DNA of 64,000 bases from Phycisphaerae bacterium (GCA_022072085.1 JAJVII010000003.1:30540-94539); one strand, 5' to 3'; shown: positions 1-9,469, numbered from the stretch's first letter. Made by a program: numbers and translations. The notes: generated by a model from the letters alone, not told the origin.

Positions 1-2087
1 GTGAGCATGAACAGGTTGTAGTCCTGTCCCACGGCGACGAGGATGACGAAGAGGAAGAACTCGACCTTCCAGTCCGGTCCGGTCATGCCGAACAGCCGCT
101 CGAACAGCGTGCTGGTAATCTCCAGGGCCGCGCCGTAGGTGAGGATCGTCGCGGCCATCACGAACAGCGTCACCGGCAGGTCGCGGATGAGCAGCATGAC
201 GATGACCAGCACGGCGGCGACCACGATGCTGCCGACGAACCAGAGGTCGCGATGGGTGACCTGCTTGACGTCGCGCATCTGGGCACTGTCGCCGGACATC
301 AGCACCTGCACGTCAGCCGGAGCGACGCCCGTCGACCGGGCCACGGTTGTGCGAATGATCTCGGCCAGCGGATCGAGGCTGTCCATCGCCCGGTTGGTGT
401 AGGAGGGGGCGTCCAGGGCGACGTCCCAGCGGGCGCAGCGGCATTGGCCGTTCCCGTCGCCAGCGCCGCTGGAGAGGTGACGCGGCACGACCTGCTGGGT
501 GAACGCCGGCAGCAGCCGGGAGAGCTTGGACTCGAACGAGAGCGACTTGCCCAGCATGCCCGTCGCGTGCAGGCCGAGGGGGTGGACCAGGCTGTGCGCT
601 TCCTGCACCGGGGCCTGGAGTTTGGAGCCCTGGGTCTCCAGCGCCGCGTCGACGGCGCTCACCGCGTCGATCCACTGCTGCTGGCTGCGGGCGGCCGGCA
701 GGCGGACCATCACGTGGACCGGGCTGGACTCGCCCTGCGGGAAGTGCCGCTTGAAGATCACCGAGCCGCGCACCGAGTGGTTGTCTGCGGGCAGGTCGGC
801 CAGCGTGTCGTAGACAACTTCCTGGCGGAACCCGCCAATCGCCAGCGGCGACAGCAGCGCCAGGCCCGCCAGCAGCACCAGCAGCGGATGGCGGACGGTG
901 AAGTCGGCCAACCGGGCCCAGAAGCCGCGGGCCCGGCGCGTCTGCCCGCTGGGGTCGTGCGTGAAACGCCGCGGCCAGAACGTGCTGGTCCCGAACAGAT
1001 AGGCCAGCGCGGGGCAGAGCGTCAGGCTGGCCAGGCAGGAGACCACCACGCTGACGCTCACCGCGGGCCCGGCGTTGCTGAAGGCCTTGAACCGCGCGAG
1101 GTACATCAGCGCCAGGCCCGCCGCCACCGTGCCGGCCGACGCGACGATGGCCGGGCCTGTCCCGGCCAGCGCCCGGGCGATCGCCTGCCGCCGGGCCCAG
1201 TTGTCCTTCGTGCCGGCGGAGCGGCCGAGTTCCTCGTGATACCGCGACAGGAAGAAGAGCGAGAAGTCCACCCCCGCGCCGTAGCCGATCACGATCGTGA
1301 ACAGTTCCACGACCATCGACACGGTCCAGCCGCACTTGCCGCCGATGGCCAGCAGCGACAGCGATACGCTGACCGCGATTGCGACCGTCAGCAGCGACAC
1401 AGCGGCCGCCAGCAGCGCCCGGTAGGTCAGCAGCAGCACGACCAGCACGGCGATGACGGTGACGATCGTCGTGCGGTTGACGCTCTTTTCTGTCGCGCTG
1501 AAGTAGTCGCGTCCGTAGCTGGCCGATCCGGTGACGGCCCACGTCAGCCCCGGCGGAGGCGAGGCGGCCTCGACGGCGGCCTGCACGTCGTTCACGTCGC
1601 GGATGGTCTGGGCCGAGACGAAGTTGTTGGGCAGGTCGGCCTTGATGACCGCCGCCACCGGCTTGCTCGCGGGGCTCAGCAGGTTGCCGCGGAGGAACGG
1701 TGTGGCCGGGTCGGCCGGCGAGAGCAGTTCCCACTGCCGCGCGGGGGCGAGTTGCGCCAGGCGTCGGGTCAGGTCCTGTATGAACCGCCAGTCGCTGCCG
1801 GGCTCAGCCGGCTGGGTCGTGGTCACTTCCGGCACGCCGGTCAGCCCGGCCGCTCGCTCGACGACGACCGCGACGACCGACTGGGCCGGAGGACGTTTGA
1901 ACTCCTCCTGCAGCGCCATCTGGGCCTGGCGGCTGGGCACGTCGTCCGGCAGCAGCGACGACTCGTCGCGCGTGCGGACTTCCTTGATGTTGGGCGCGTA
2001 GACCAGCATCGCCACCAGCAACGCCAGCCAGGCCAGCACCACCAGGACGAACCGCCGCGACACGAACTGACCCAGACGCGAGAACAC
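1..2087 (-). CDS. MMPL/RND-family membrane transporter (C-terminus beyond window)
   Basis: About 695 residues are visible and the 3' end runs off the left edge. The only plausible start is GTG at 2087, because an in-frame TAA lies four codons upstream. Residues 1-35 hold a basic segment and a first membrane helix (FVLVVLAWLALLVAML). A large extracytoplasmic domain follows. The typical MMPL signatures are present: GYGAGVDFSLFFLSRYHEEL in the middle and VGQDYNLFM at the left edge, both matching the D-Y/F motif in the proton-relay helix. MMPL proteins export lipids or other hydrophobic compounds using the proton gradient; the substrate here is unknown. It is the last visible gene of the pabB-pabC-nif3 operon, 30 bases behind the Nif3-like gene, which suggests co-transcription rather than a folate role. 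Confidence 0.88.
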   Translation of the reverse strand, partial: MFSRLGQFVSRRFVLVVLAWLALLVAMLVYAPNIKEVRTRDESSLLPDDVPSRQAQMALQEEFKRPPAQSVVAVVVERAAGLTGVPEVTTTQPAEPGSDWRFIQDLTRRLAQLAPARQWELLSPADPATPFLRGNLLSPASKPVAAVIKADLPNNFVSAQTIRDVNDVQAAVEAASPPPGLTWAVTGSASYGRDYFSATEKSVNRTTIVTVIAVLVVLLLTYRALLAAAVSLLTVAIAVSVSLSLLAIGGKCGWTVSMVVELFTIVIGYGAGVDFSLFFLSRYHEELGRSAGTKDNWARRQAIARALAGTGPAIVASAGTVAAGLALMYLARFKAFSNAGPAVSVSVVVSCLASLTLCPALAYLFGTSTFWPRRFTHDPSGQTRRARGFWARLADFTVRHPLLVLLAGLALLSPLAIGGFRQEVVYDTLADLPADNHSVRGSVIFKRHFPQGESSPVHVMVRLPAARSQQQWIDAVSAVDAALETQGSKLQAPVQEAHSLVHPLGLHATGMLGKSLSFESKLSRLLPAFTQQVVPRHLSSGAGDGNGQCRCARWDVALDAPSYTNRAMDSLDPLAEIIRTTVARSTGVAPADVQVLMSGDSAQMRDVKQVTHRDLWFVGSIVVAAVLVIVMLLIRDLPVTLFVMAATILTYGAALEITSTLFERLFGMTGPDWKVEFFLFVILVAVGQDYNLFML

Positions 2088-2117
2088 GGGCGATGATTAC
2101 CCCGGATGCTCTTGGTT

Positions 2118-3266
2118 TCAGGCCCACGCAAACGGATCGGCGTCGCTCGTGCTGACGCGGACCTCCAGGTGCGGCGCGAACGACCGCACGCGGTCGGCCA
2201 GCCGCGACAGCATCAGCCGCTCGCTGACCGAGTGCCGCACCATGACGACGGCCATGCCGGCCTCGACGGCGGCCAGGGCGTCGTGGTGCCGCAACTCGCC
2301 GGTGAGATACAACTGCGCCCCGGAGGCCATCGCCCGCTCGAAGAGACGCCCGCAGCTTCCCGCGCAGCACGCGGCGCGGGAAACGATGCCCGTCGCAAGC
2401 GACGGGGTCTCGTCGGAGGACCTGGGCGCCGCCAGCCAGACGGCCTCGACGCCCAGGCCGGCCTTGATCCGTTCGACCACGGTTGCCAGCGGGGCCGGGT
2501 CAGCCAGTTCACCGATTCGCCCCATGCCCACCCGCTCGTCGATGCCGGCCAGCGGGTAGAGGTCGAACGCGACCTCCTCGTACGGATGGGCCCGCCGAAG
2601 GGCCGCGACCGCGTCGGCCGCGTGCCCGGCCGGCACAACCACTTCCAGCCGCACTTCGTCGGCCTGCTCCATTCGCCCGGCCTGTCCGAGCGTCGGGTTT
2701 GAGCCCTCGCCGCCGAGGAATGTGCCCGTGCCGGACGACCGGAAACTGCACCGCGAGTATCGGCCGATCACCCCCGCGCCGGCGGCGAAGAGGGCGTCGG
2801 ACACCTCCTCTACGGACGCCGCGGGGACGAACGTGACCAGCTTCTGCCCGCCCGGCGGGGCGTAAGGCTCCAGCGGACGCGTCGCGGTCAGGCCGAGCAC
2901 GTCGGCCAGAGCGTCGTTTGTGCCGCCGGCCGTCGCGTCCAGGGTCGTGTGCATCGCCATCAGTGCGATGCCGGCGCGGATGGCGTGAAAGACGCGCCCG
3001 GCGGGGCCGGGCCGGTCGCCGCGGACGGCCCGCAGCGGCGTAAAGATCGGCGGATGATAGCAAATCACCAGATCGGCTTGAAAGGAAATCGCCTCGGCCA
3101 GCACGGCGTCGGTCAGGTCGATCGCCAGCAGCACGCGCCCGACGTTCGCTGATCCGTCGCCGACCAGCAGGCCGTTGTTGTCCCAGTCAGCCGCCAGCGC
3201 CGGCGGGGCGAACCGTTCCAGCGCAGCCACCAGGTCGGCCAATTTCGGTTTCGCGACGTCGCTCAT
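2118..3266 (-). CDS. Nif3-like dinuclear metal centre protein
   Basis: The 382-residue protein belongs to the Nif3/YbgI/YqfO family, toroidal hexamers with two metal ions per subunit. The N-terminal half shows DWDNNGLLVGD, the metal-binding ICYHPP segment and MAMHTTLDAT. A C-terminal metal-site segment (MVRHSVSERL) closes the fold. Between them, at about residues 135-235, lies the extra PII/CutA-like insert seen in the longer YqfO-type members (QKLVTFVP... HPYEEVAFDLYPL). The biochemical role of the family is not settled; GTP cyclohydrolase activity has been proposed for some members, which would fit the folate genes upstream. The start overlaps the pabC stop by 4 bases (ATGA), indicating translational coupling. 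A short palindromic repeat is read in frame at 2389-2407. Confidence 0.9.
   Translation of the reverse strand: MSDVAKPKLADLVAALERFAPPALAADWDNNGLLVGDGSANVGRVLLAIDLTDAVLAEAISFQADLVICYHPPIFTPLRAVRGDRPGPAGRVFHAIRAGIALMAMHTTLDATAGGTNDALADVLGLTATRPLEPYAPPGGQKLVTFVPAASVEEVSDALFAAGAGVIGRYSRCSFRSSGTGTFLGGEGSNPTLGQAGRMEQADEVRLEVVVPAGHAADAVAALRRAHPYEEVAFDLYPLAGIDERVGMGRIGELADPAPLATVVERIKAGLGVEAVWLAAPRSSDETPSLATGIVSRAACCAGSCGRLFERAMASGAQLYLTGELRHHDALAAVEAGMAVVMVRHSVSERLMLSRLADRVRSFAPHLEVRVSTSDADPFAWA
2389..2407. repeat. Palindromic repeat CCCGTCGC-AA-GCGACGGG, copy 1
   Basis: An 8-bp perfect palindrome with an AA centre, followed by one more G. It lies inside the Nif3-like gene and encodes residues around PSLATG. 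Related copies lie at 14464-14482 and, in inverse orientation, 34279-34298. In the latter two the palindrome continues into GGGGCTTG, which argues that this is a dispersed repeat and not only local codon usage. Confidence 0.6.
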
Positions 3267-4126
3267 CTCCGGGTCTCCTGTTCGATGAGTCGGCGGAGGC
3301 CTTTGTGCAGCGTGCGGGCCATCGGGCCGGGCACGGGCTTGGCGGCGGCGGCCGGGATGGGCTTACGCTCGACCAGCACGACGGGCATGACCTCCATCGT
3401 CGAGGCGGTGAGCAGGACCTCCTCGGCGTCGAGCAGTTCGCGGTGCGTGATCGGGGCCTCGGCAACGTCGATGCCGTCGGCCGCCGCGACTTCCATCACC
3501 GCGCCGCGGGTGACGCCAGGCAGGCAGGGCGTCGAGGCCGGAGGCGTGATGAGCCGGCCGCCCGTGACGATGAAGACGTTGCTGATGCAACCCTCGGAGA
3601 GGTGGCCGTCGAGGGTGAACCAGAGGGCCTCGCCGAAGCCGGCCTTGTGGGCCTGCCGCAGCGTGGTCATGCGCGGCCAGTAGGCCAGCGTCTTGTGGCC
3701 GGCCATCGGGTCGGCCGGGTTGACGCGCGGGCCGGCGATGGCGACGGCCATGCCCTGCTCGTAGAGGTGGGCGGGGTAGCCGACCTGGCCGGTGACGGTG
3801 ATCAGCAGCGTCGGCTGCGGGTCGCCCTCGGCGACGGCTGGCCCGGCCGTGGCGGTGATGCGCATGCGGGCATCGTCCAGGTCGTTGGCGTCCAGCAGGT
3901 CCGACGCGGCCGCGACGATCTGCTCGCGCGTGTGGCGGATGGGCAGGCCCAGGGCGGCGGCCGACGCGAAGAGACGGTCGAGGTGTTTGCTTATGCGGAA
4001 CGGGACGCGGTGGTAGACCCGCAGCGTCTCGAACAGCCCCATGCCGTGCAGCAGCCCGGTGTCGCCGGGGTCGATCCGCGCCGCGTCGGCGTCGAGGATC
4101 GTGTCGTTCAGGAATACTTTCGCCAT
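3263..4126 (-). CDS. pabC: Class IV aminotransferase, probable 4-amino-4-deoxychorismate lyase
   Basis: The 287-residue protein has the fold-type IV PLP enzyme pattern. It has an N-terminal DTGLLHGMGLFETLRVY motif, the PLP lysine in GHKTLAYWP, the conserved glutamate segment LSEGCISNVF, and LPGVTRGAVME near the phosphate site. D-amino acid and branched-chain aminotransferases share these motifs, so the family alone does not decide the reaction. Its position 17 bases behind pabB makes aminodeoxychorismate lyase the best call: it would release pyruvate and p-aminobenzoate for folate synthesis. It is in one operon with pabB and overlaps the Nif3-like gene by 4 bases. Confidence 0.85.
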   Translation of the reverse strand: MAKVFLNDTILDADAARIDPGDTGLLHGMGLFETLRVYHRVPFRISKHLDRLFASAAALGLPIRHTREQIVAAASDLLDANDLDDARMRITATAGPAVAEGDPQPTLLITVTGQVGYPAHLYEQGMAVAIAGPRVNPADPMAGHKTLAYWPRMTTLRQAHKAGFGEALWFTLDGHLSEGCISNVFIVTGGRLITPPASTPCLPGVTRGAVMEVAAADGIDVAEAPITHRELLDAEEVLLTASTMEVMPVVLVERKPIPAAAAKPVPGPMARTLHKGLRRLIEQETRR

Positions 4127-4140
4127 GACGGCTCCTCATG

Positions 4141-4164
4141 CGCTCAGCACTCAGCGTTCAGCAC
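4141..4164. repeat. Degenerate GCTGAGT-type heptamer repeat at the pabB stop codon
   Basis: On the minus strand this reads GTGCTGAACGCTGAGTGCTGAG, a degenerate array of the AGTGCTG heptamer that also occurs at 21034-21068. It encodes the last residues of PabB (VLNAEC) and the stop codon. The gene end has therefore been formed by, or has been preserved through, the repeat. Confidence 0.55.
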
Positions 4165-5616
4165 CACTTCTCCCGCCGCCTGCACCAGCCCCTGTGCCTT
4201 GGCGATGGTCTCGTCGTATTCTCCGGCCGGCTGGGAGTCGGTCACGATGCCGCCGCCGACCTGGAGGTAGACCCGTCCGCCGGAAATCAGGGGCGTGCGG
4301 ATCGCGATGTTGAACAGGGCCGACCCGTCCAGGCCGATCCAGCCGACCGCGCCGGTGTAAACCGATCGCGCGACGGGCTCCAGTTCGGCGATGATCTGCA
4401 TCGCGCGAATCTTGGGGGCTCCGGTGATCGACCCGCCGGGGAACGTCGCAGCCAGCAGGTCCATGACGTTGCAGCCGTCGCGCAACTCGCCCTCGACGGT
4501 CGCGACGGTGTGGTGGACGCGGGCGTGCGTCTCGACGGCCCGCGGATCGGTGACGCGGACCGACCCGAAGCGGCAGACGCGGCCGAGGTCATTGCGTTCG
4601 AGGTCCACGATCATGGCCAACTCCGCGGCGTCCTTGGCGCTGAGCAGCAGTTCGGCGATCGCGGACTGATCGCCCGCTCCGCCGGGGGCACGGGCGATGG
4701 TCCCCTTGATCGGCCGCGTGACGACCCGCCGACCGGCCAGCTTCAGGAACAACTCCGGGCTGGCTGAGCAGACCGCCTGCACCCCGCCGGCTTCGTCGCG
4801 CCACGCGAGCAGGGCCGAATACCAGCCCGGGTGTCGCGAGCGAAGGGCCGCGAACAGTCGGCCCGGGGCGGCGGCCGCGTCCCCGGCGAGCGGCCAACTG
4901 AACCGCTGCGAGAGGTTCACCTGATAGATGTCGCCGGCGGCGATGTATTCCCGGACGCGGGCGACGGCGGCTTCATACTGCGGGCGCGTGAAGCTGCGTT
5001 CGGCGGCGTCCAGCAGGCGGGCCGAGACGGCGAAGGCGTCCTCGTCGGCGTCGGTCTCCGCGTCTTCGTGTCCCCGCGTCCCCGCGTCTTTCGATCGCTC
5101 GCGCAGTCGCTGCTCCAGCGCATCAAGCCGGCGGTTGGCATCCGCCTCCGTGTCGCCGCCCAGACGCGTCGCGAAGAGCGTCCAGCGGCCGTCAGTCAGA
5201 TCGCAGCAGGCGACGGTGTCGTAGAGCGCGAACCGCAGCAGGGGCAGGGCGGCGGCGTCGGGACCGGCCGCCGGGACGCCCTCCAGGGCCGCGCCCAGTT
5301 CGTAACCGAGGTGGCCGACCCAGCCGCCGGTGAATCGGCCCAGCGGATCGGCGGAGGATTCGAGCCCGTGGGTCCGCAGTCGGGCAGCCAGTCCGGGCAG
5401 GCCGTCCGCCGGATCGACGCAGAGCTCTCGCGGCTGGTGCATCAGGTAGCCGAAGCGGGCCCAGTCGCGGTGCGGGCGGCCGGAGTCGAGCACGACGCAG
5501 CCGGCGTCGGCGGCGTCGGGCCCGGCGAACGCGGCGACAGCGTCGTCCCACGCGGGGCCCTGTTTGAGCACGCGCGGGATTCGAAGGGGCAGGGTCGTCG
5601 GGACGGGCAAAGTCAT
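4144..5616 (-). CDS. pabB: Aminodeoxychorismate synthase component I
   Basis: With the start at ATG 5616 the protein has 490 residues. It converts chorismate and ammonia to 4-amino-4-deoxychorismate, the first step to p-aminobenzoate. The C-terminal chorismate-binding domain is complete: YIAAGDIYQVNLSQRF, the PIKGT motif with the catalytic lysine, ELAMIVDLERNDLGRV, and FPGGSITGAPKIRAM. The longer reading frame upstream (to 5712) is unlikely, because a good promoter lies just before 5616. Residues about 176-188 (KDAGTRGHEDAET) are low-complexity and come from an in-frame repeat between the N-terminal and catalytic domains. A pabA-like amidotransferase is not seen nearby. First gene of the pabB-pabC-nif3-MMPL operon. 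Confidence 0.93.
   Translation of the reverse strand: MTLPVPTTLPLRIPRVLKQGPAWDDAVAAFAGPDAADAGCVVLDSGRPHRDWARFGYLMHQPRELCVDPADGLPGLAARLRTHGLESSADPLGRFTGGWVGHLGYELGAALEGVPAAGPDAAALPLLRFALYDTVACCDLTDGRWTLFATRLGGDTEADANRRLDALEQRLRERSKDAGTRGHEDAETDADEDAFAVSARLLDAAERSFTRPQYEAAVARVREYIAAGDIYQVNLSQRFSWPLAGDAAAAPGRLFAALRSRHPGWYSALLAWRDEAGGVQAVCSASPELFLKLAGRRVVTRPIKGTIARAPGGAGDQSAIAELLLSAKDAAELAMIVDLERNDLGRVCRFGSVRVTDPRAVETHARVHHTVATVEGELRDGCNVMDLLAATFPGGSITGAPKIRAMQIIAELEPVARSVYTGAVGWIGLDGSALFNIAIRTPLISGGRVYLQVGGGIVTDSQPAGEYDETIAKAQGLVQAAGEVVLNAEC
5054..5090. repeat. GACGCGGG octamer array inside pabB
   Basis: On the minus strand the segment reads as degenerate 8-bp units: GACGCGGG, GACGCGGG, GACACGAA, GACGCGGA. 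It is in frame and encodes the acidic/glycine stretch KDAGTRGHEDAET of PabB. The arrangement parallels the other 7- and 8-bp unit arrays in this window, but here it is within an essential-type gene. Confidence 0.7.
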
Positions 5617-5624
5617 AAGGGGGC

Positions 5625-5653
5625 AGTATAGCAACGTGCTGGCCGCCGGCCAA
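5625..5653 (-). promoter_or_regulatory. Promoter of the pabB operon, possibly leaderless
   Basis: On the minus strand TTGGCC (5653-5648) and TATACT (5630-5625) are separated by 17 bases. Only 8 bases lie between the -10 box and the ATG at 5616, and there is no Shine-Dalgarno-like sequence. Transcription would start at about the A of the start codon, so the mRNA may be leaderless. Confidence 0.6.
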
Positions 5654-5798
5654 CCGGCGCGGCCGGGCGGCAGGCGGGAATCTAAGGCGATGTCGCGTTG
5701 CGTTGCGGCCATGTCGCGCGTCCGGCTGGCGATCTTCCGGATTTTCGGGGCCTTCGGCTTTGCGGTTTCTGACGATTGCGGCGTCTCGGTACAGCGAA

Positions 5799-5824
5799 CG
5801 AGCCGCGGCGCGGGCCGCGGCTCG
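5799..5824 (-). terminator. GC-rich stem-loop downstream of rpoD
   Basis: An 11-bp perfect stem (CGAGCCGCGGC, arms 5799-5809 and 5814-5824) with a 4-base loop starts 24 bases after the rpoD stop. There is no U-tract, so it is not a classical intrinsic terminator. It may protect the 3' end or work with Rho. Confidence 0.45.
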
Positions 5825-5847
5825 CTGGTGTTCTCGCCTGTCGTTTG

Positions 5848-7590
5848 TCAGCCCTTGAGCAGGCGGCGGTTGTCCAGGAAGCCGTCGAGCTTGCGGGCCC
5901 GGACGGGGTGCTGGAGCTTGCGGATGGCCTTGGCTTCGACCTGCCGGACGCGCTCGCGGGTGACCTTGAAGATGCGGCCGACCTCCTCGAGCGTGTAGGT
6001 GTAGCCGTCGCCGATGCCGTAGCGGAGCTTGATGATCTCGCGCTCGCGGTAGGTCAGCGTGCGGAGCACCTCTTCGATGCGGTCGCGGAGCATCTCCTGG
6101 TTGGCGGTCTCCGACGGGTTCTCGACCGAGTCGTCCTCGATGAAGTCGCCGAAGTAGCTGTCCTCGCTCTCGCCGACGGGGCGGTCGAGGCTGATCGGGT
6201 GCCGCGAAATCTTCATAACGCGGCGGGCCTCCGAGACGCTCATCTTGGCTTCGCGGGCGATCTCCTCGATGGTCGGCTCGCGGCCGAGATCCTGGAGCAT
6301 GCGCTTGCTGATGTTGCGCAACTTGCTCATCGTCTCGATCATGTGCACGGGAATCCGGATCGTGCGGGCATGATCGGCAATGGCCCGCGTGATGGCCTGG
6401 CGGATCCACCACGTGGCGTAGGTGCTGAACTTGTAGCCGCGGCGGTACTCGTACTTGTCGACCGCGCGCATCAGGCCGGTGTTGCCCTCCTGAATGATGT
6501 CCAGGAAGTGCAGCCCGCGGTTGCGGTACTTCTTGGCGATCGAGACGACCAGCCTCAGGTTGCCGCCGGACAGCTCACGCTTGGCCTTCTCATACTCGGC
6601 GAAGACGCGCTCCATCGTCGAAACGCGGTGGGCCAGTTCGTCGGGCGTCTCCAGGGCCAGGTCGCTGAGGCCGTCGACCTCGTCGTGGATCGCGGCGCGG
6701 TCCTCGGGCGGGATGCGGTTGACCTCGGCGTTGGCGAGCTGCCCCTGGCAGTCGTGCATCTTGGCGTGGATGCCGACCAGCTTCTTCATCATCGGCTGAA
6801 TCTTGCTGGTGCGCAGGCTGAGCTCTTCCAGCAGCGTGACGGCCTTGCGGCGGCGGGCCCGCATGCGCTTTCGCACCTCGCGGGCCTCCGAGGCCGCGTG
6901 CGAGGAATCGCGAAGCTTCTCCCAGTCGCGCTGGTTGGACTCGATGATCAATTCGACCGTCCGGATATTCGGCAGCAGTCGCCGCGTGATGGTCTGCTTG
7001 GCCAGGTTCTCCAGCGTGGAGATCTTCATCGTCCGGTCGAACGGCAGTTCGCCGGTCTGGACGCGGCGCAGGATGCTCACGGCCTCGCGCAAACAGTAGT
7101 CGCTCTCGAGGACCTTGCGGCGGAAGGCCATGCGGGTCAGCTCGATTTTCTTGGCCAGGGCGATTTCCTGGTCGCGCGACAGCAGCGGGATCTCGCCCAT
7201 CTGGGTGAGATACATGCGGACCGGATCATCGATGTTACGGTGGCCGGGGTCGGCCGGCTCGGCGGCGGCGTCGTCAGCCGGCTTGCGGAGCAGGGCCGGA
7301 GCCTTCGCGTCGACCTCGGCGGCCGATTGGCCGTTGCCGCCATGGCGGGCCAGGCCCAGGCGTTCGAGGTCCGCCTCGTCCACCAGCTCGACACCGGCTT
7401 CGTCCAGCGTGAGCAGGAGCTGGTCCAGCCGCTCGGGCGCGACGGCGTCGTCGGGGAGGCGGTCGTTCAGCTCTTCCCAGGTCAGATAGCCGCGGGAACG
7501 GCCCAGGTCGATCAGTTCCTTTACCTGGGGATCCACCAGCGTGCCGCTGGTCTGTTCCTTGGCGCTCTTTGTCGTGGTCGCTTCAGCCAT
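5848..7590 (-). CDS. rpoD: Primary RNA polymerase sigma factor (sigma-70)
   Basis: The 580-residue protein has all parts of a primary sigma factor. A weak region 1.1 lies at the N-terminus. Region 1.2 contains [23 protein letters not shown] charged non-conserved region follows. Region 2 holds [27 protein letters not shown] and [14 protein letters not shown] for -10 recognition and melting. Region 3 and region 4 follow, with [17 protein letters not shown] and [14 protein letters not shown] for -35 recognition. Promoters found in this window (TTGACA/TATAAT-like boxes with 17-bp spacing) fit such a factor. It follows dnaG by 73 bases, as in the macromolecular synthesis operon of many bacteria. 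GAGGAAAA precedes the ATG. Confidence 0.97.
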   Translation of the reverse strand: MAEATTTKSAKEQTSGTLVDPQVKELIDLGRSRGYLTWEELNDRLPDDAVAPERLDQLLLTLDEAGVELVDEADLERLGLARHGGNGQSAAEVDAKAPALLRKPADDAAAEPADPGHRNIDDPVRMYLTQMGEIPLLSRDQEIALAKKIELTRMAFRRKVLESDYCLREAVSILRRVQTGELPFDRTMKISTLENLAKQTITRRLLPNIRTVELIIESNQRDWEKLRDSSHAASEAREVRKRMRARRRKAVTLLEELSLRTSKIQPMMKKLVGIHAKMHDCQGQLANAEVNRIPPEDRAAIHDEVDGLSDLALETPDELAHRVSTMERVFAEYEKAKRELSGGNLRLVVSIAKKYRNRGLHFLDIIQEGNTGLMRAVDKYEYRRGYKFSTYATWWIRQAITRAIADHARTIRIPVHMIETMSKLRNISKRMLQDLGREPTIEEIAREAKMSVSEARRVMKISRHPISLDRPVGESEDSYFGDFIEDDSVENPSETANQEMLRDRIEEVLRTLTYREREIIKLRYGIGDGYTYTLEEVGRIFKVTRERVRQVEAKAIRKLQHPVRARKLDGFLDNRRLLKG

Positions 7591-7663
7591 TCAGTTTTCC
7601 TCAGACGCGGAGGAAGCAGTCGCAACCGCTTCATCGCGATCAAACCGGTCCCTTATCAGTCTC

Positions 7664-9469
7664 TCACCCACCTCGGCGCAGGTCCCGCGGACGCTTGCTC
7701 AGTTCCAACAAGTCCTGGTCGGTATACTCGCCACTGCGGACCCGGTCGGCCCGCTCGCGACTCGCTGCCACCTGCCGCTCGTGCTCCAGGAAGCCCACGG
7801 CGTTCTCGAGCGTTCGTCCGAGATCGCCGCGCCGGGCCACCTCCTCCGACAGGTCAGTGGCCAGCCTGGCCAGGCCGGGCGACTCCATCCGTCGCAGCAC
7901 GGCCGTCAGCGTCAACTCGCCTTCCTCGGCCAATTTCCACACCGGCTCAGCCAGGGCCCGCATGTTCGGGTCGGCGAAGTCGGACGGGCTGACCGCCTGG
8001 CGGATCGAGTCGAAGTAGCTCGGCTCGCTCAGCAGCACGCCGAGCAACTGGGCCATCGCCACATCGGCCGCCTTGCGAGGCCTGGCGGCTGGTTCCGCCA
8101 CCTGGCTGGCGTCGGCTGCGGCCCCGGAGGGCCTCCGCCGATGCGTCAGCCGGCCCAGCATTCTATTCAACTCGTCGGCCGATGTCCGCAGCAGACCGGC
8201 CAGCCGATCCAGCATGATCCCGCGCCGAACCGGGTCGATCGCCTCGTAGCCGTTCATGCCGGCCAGCGTCTGGAGCATCGCACCGACAGCCGACGAGCGG
8301 TCCGCGGTGCCGGTGGAGGAGGCGTACTGCCCGGCCACCTGCTCCCACTTGAACTGGAGCGCGTCGACCGCTGCGTCGATCGCCTTGGCCCATGCGTCAG
8401 GCCCCTGGTCGCGAATCAGGTCGCAGGGGTCCAGGCCCGCGGGCATTGTCGCGACGGCCAGGTCGACCCCGGACGCCAGGAACAACTCCAGCGCCCGGTC
8501 GGCTGCCTTGGCGCCGGCGGCGTCGGCGTCGAAGACCAGCACGATCCGCTTGGCCAGTCGGCCGAGCAGACGCATGTGGTCCTCGGTCAGCGCCGTGCCC
8601 AGGGCCGCGACCACGTTCTCGTGTCCGCCCTGATGGGCCATGATCACGTCGGTGTAGCCCTCGACGACGCAGGCTACGCCCGAATCGCTGACGGCCTTTC
8701 GGCCCCAGCGGAGCCCATACAGTTCCCGCCGCTTGTTGAACAGAGCCGTCTCGGCCGTGTTCAGGTACTTGGGCCCGACGTCGTCGCCCTTGCCCAGCGT
8801 TCGCCCGCCGAAGCCGATGACCCGGTCCGACGCGTCCAGGATCGGGAACATGACCCGGTTGCGGAACGTGTCGTAAAGCTGTCCCGGGCCGCGTCGGGAT
8901 TCGCTTGCCAGGCCGGCAGCCGCCAGCAGCGTCTGATCGATGCCGCCCTGGCGGGCCTTGCTCAGCAGTCCGTCCCAGGCATCCGGGGCGAAACCCAGCC
9001 CAAATCGGCGGACGGTCTGGTCGCTGAAGCCTCTCTTCTCCAGATACTTACGAGCCTGCTCGCCCACCGGTTCGTTCAGCCAGGAGCGAAACTGGCGGGC
9101 GGCCCACTTGTTCGCCTCCGCCAGTGCCACCTTTCCGGGACCGGCAGGGCGGTCGGGGTCTTCGGAACGCTCGGGCAGTTCGATATTGGCTCGGCCGGCC
9201 AATATCCGCACCGCCTCAGGAAACTCAACCCTGTCCTCGAGTTGGATGAACTTGAAGACGTCCCCCCCAGCCCCGCAGGCAAAGCACTTGAATATCTGCT
9301 TGCTGGGACTGACGAACAGCGAGGGATTCTTATCGCTGTGGAAGGGGCAGAGCCCCTTGTATTCCTTTCCGCTTTTCTTGAGCTGCACTCGCTCGCTTAT
9401 AAGTTCAACAATATCAACAGCTTGCTGAACTCGGCGAAGGATGGCATCATCGAATTTAGAGTATCCCAC
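7664..9469 (-). CDS. dnaG: DNA primase
   Basis: The 601-residue protein starts at GTG 9469. The zinc-ribbon CHC2 domain has C41, H44, C62 and C65 (CPFHSDK ... CFACGAGG). The catalytic Toprim domain shows VVEGYTDVIMAHQGG and the metal-binding IVLVFDADAAGAKAADRA. The C-terminal part from about residue 430 is an all-helical domain that normally contacts the replicative helicase. DnaG makes RNA primers for replication. It shares an operon and promoter with rpoD downstream. Confidence 0.96.
   Translation of the reverse strand: MGYSKFDDAILRRVQQAVDIVELISERVQLKKSGKEYKGLCPFHSDKNPSLFVSPSKQIFKCFACGAGGDVFKFIQLEDRVEFPEAVRILAGRANIELPERSEDPDRPAGPGKVALAEANKWAARQFRSWLNEPVGEQARKYLEKRGFSDQTVRRFGLGFAPDAWDGLLSKARQGGIDQTLLAAAGLASESRRGPGQLYDTFRNRVMFPILDASDRVIGFGGRTLGKGDDVGPKYLNTAETALFNKRRELYGLRWGRKAVSDSGVACVVEGYTDVIMAHQGGHENVVAALGTALTEDHMRLLGRLAKRIVLVFDADAAGAKAADRALELFLASGVDLAVATMPAGLDPCDLIRDQGPDAWAKAIDAAVDALQFKWEQVAGQYASSTGTADRSSAVGAMLQTLAGMNGYEAIDPVRRGIMLDRLAGLLRTSADELNRMLGRLTHRRRPSGAAADASQVAEPAARPRKAADVAMAQLLGVLLSEPSYFDSIRQAVSPSDFADPNMRALAEPVWKLAEEGELTLTAVLRRMESPGLARLATDLSEEVARRGDLGRTLENAVGFLEHERQVAASRERADRVRSGEYTDQDLLELSKRPRDLRRGG

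Noticed and set aside
252..2096. A plus-strand open frame of 614 codons opposite the MMPL transporter.
   Set aside because: No domain signature and a biased composition; the minus strand has clear transporter helices and motifs.
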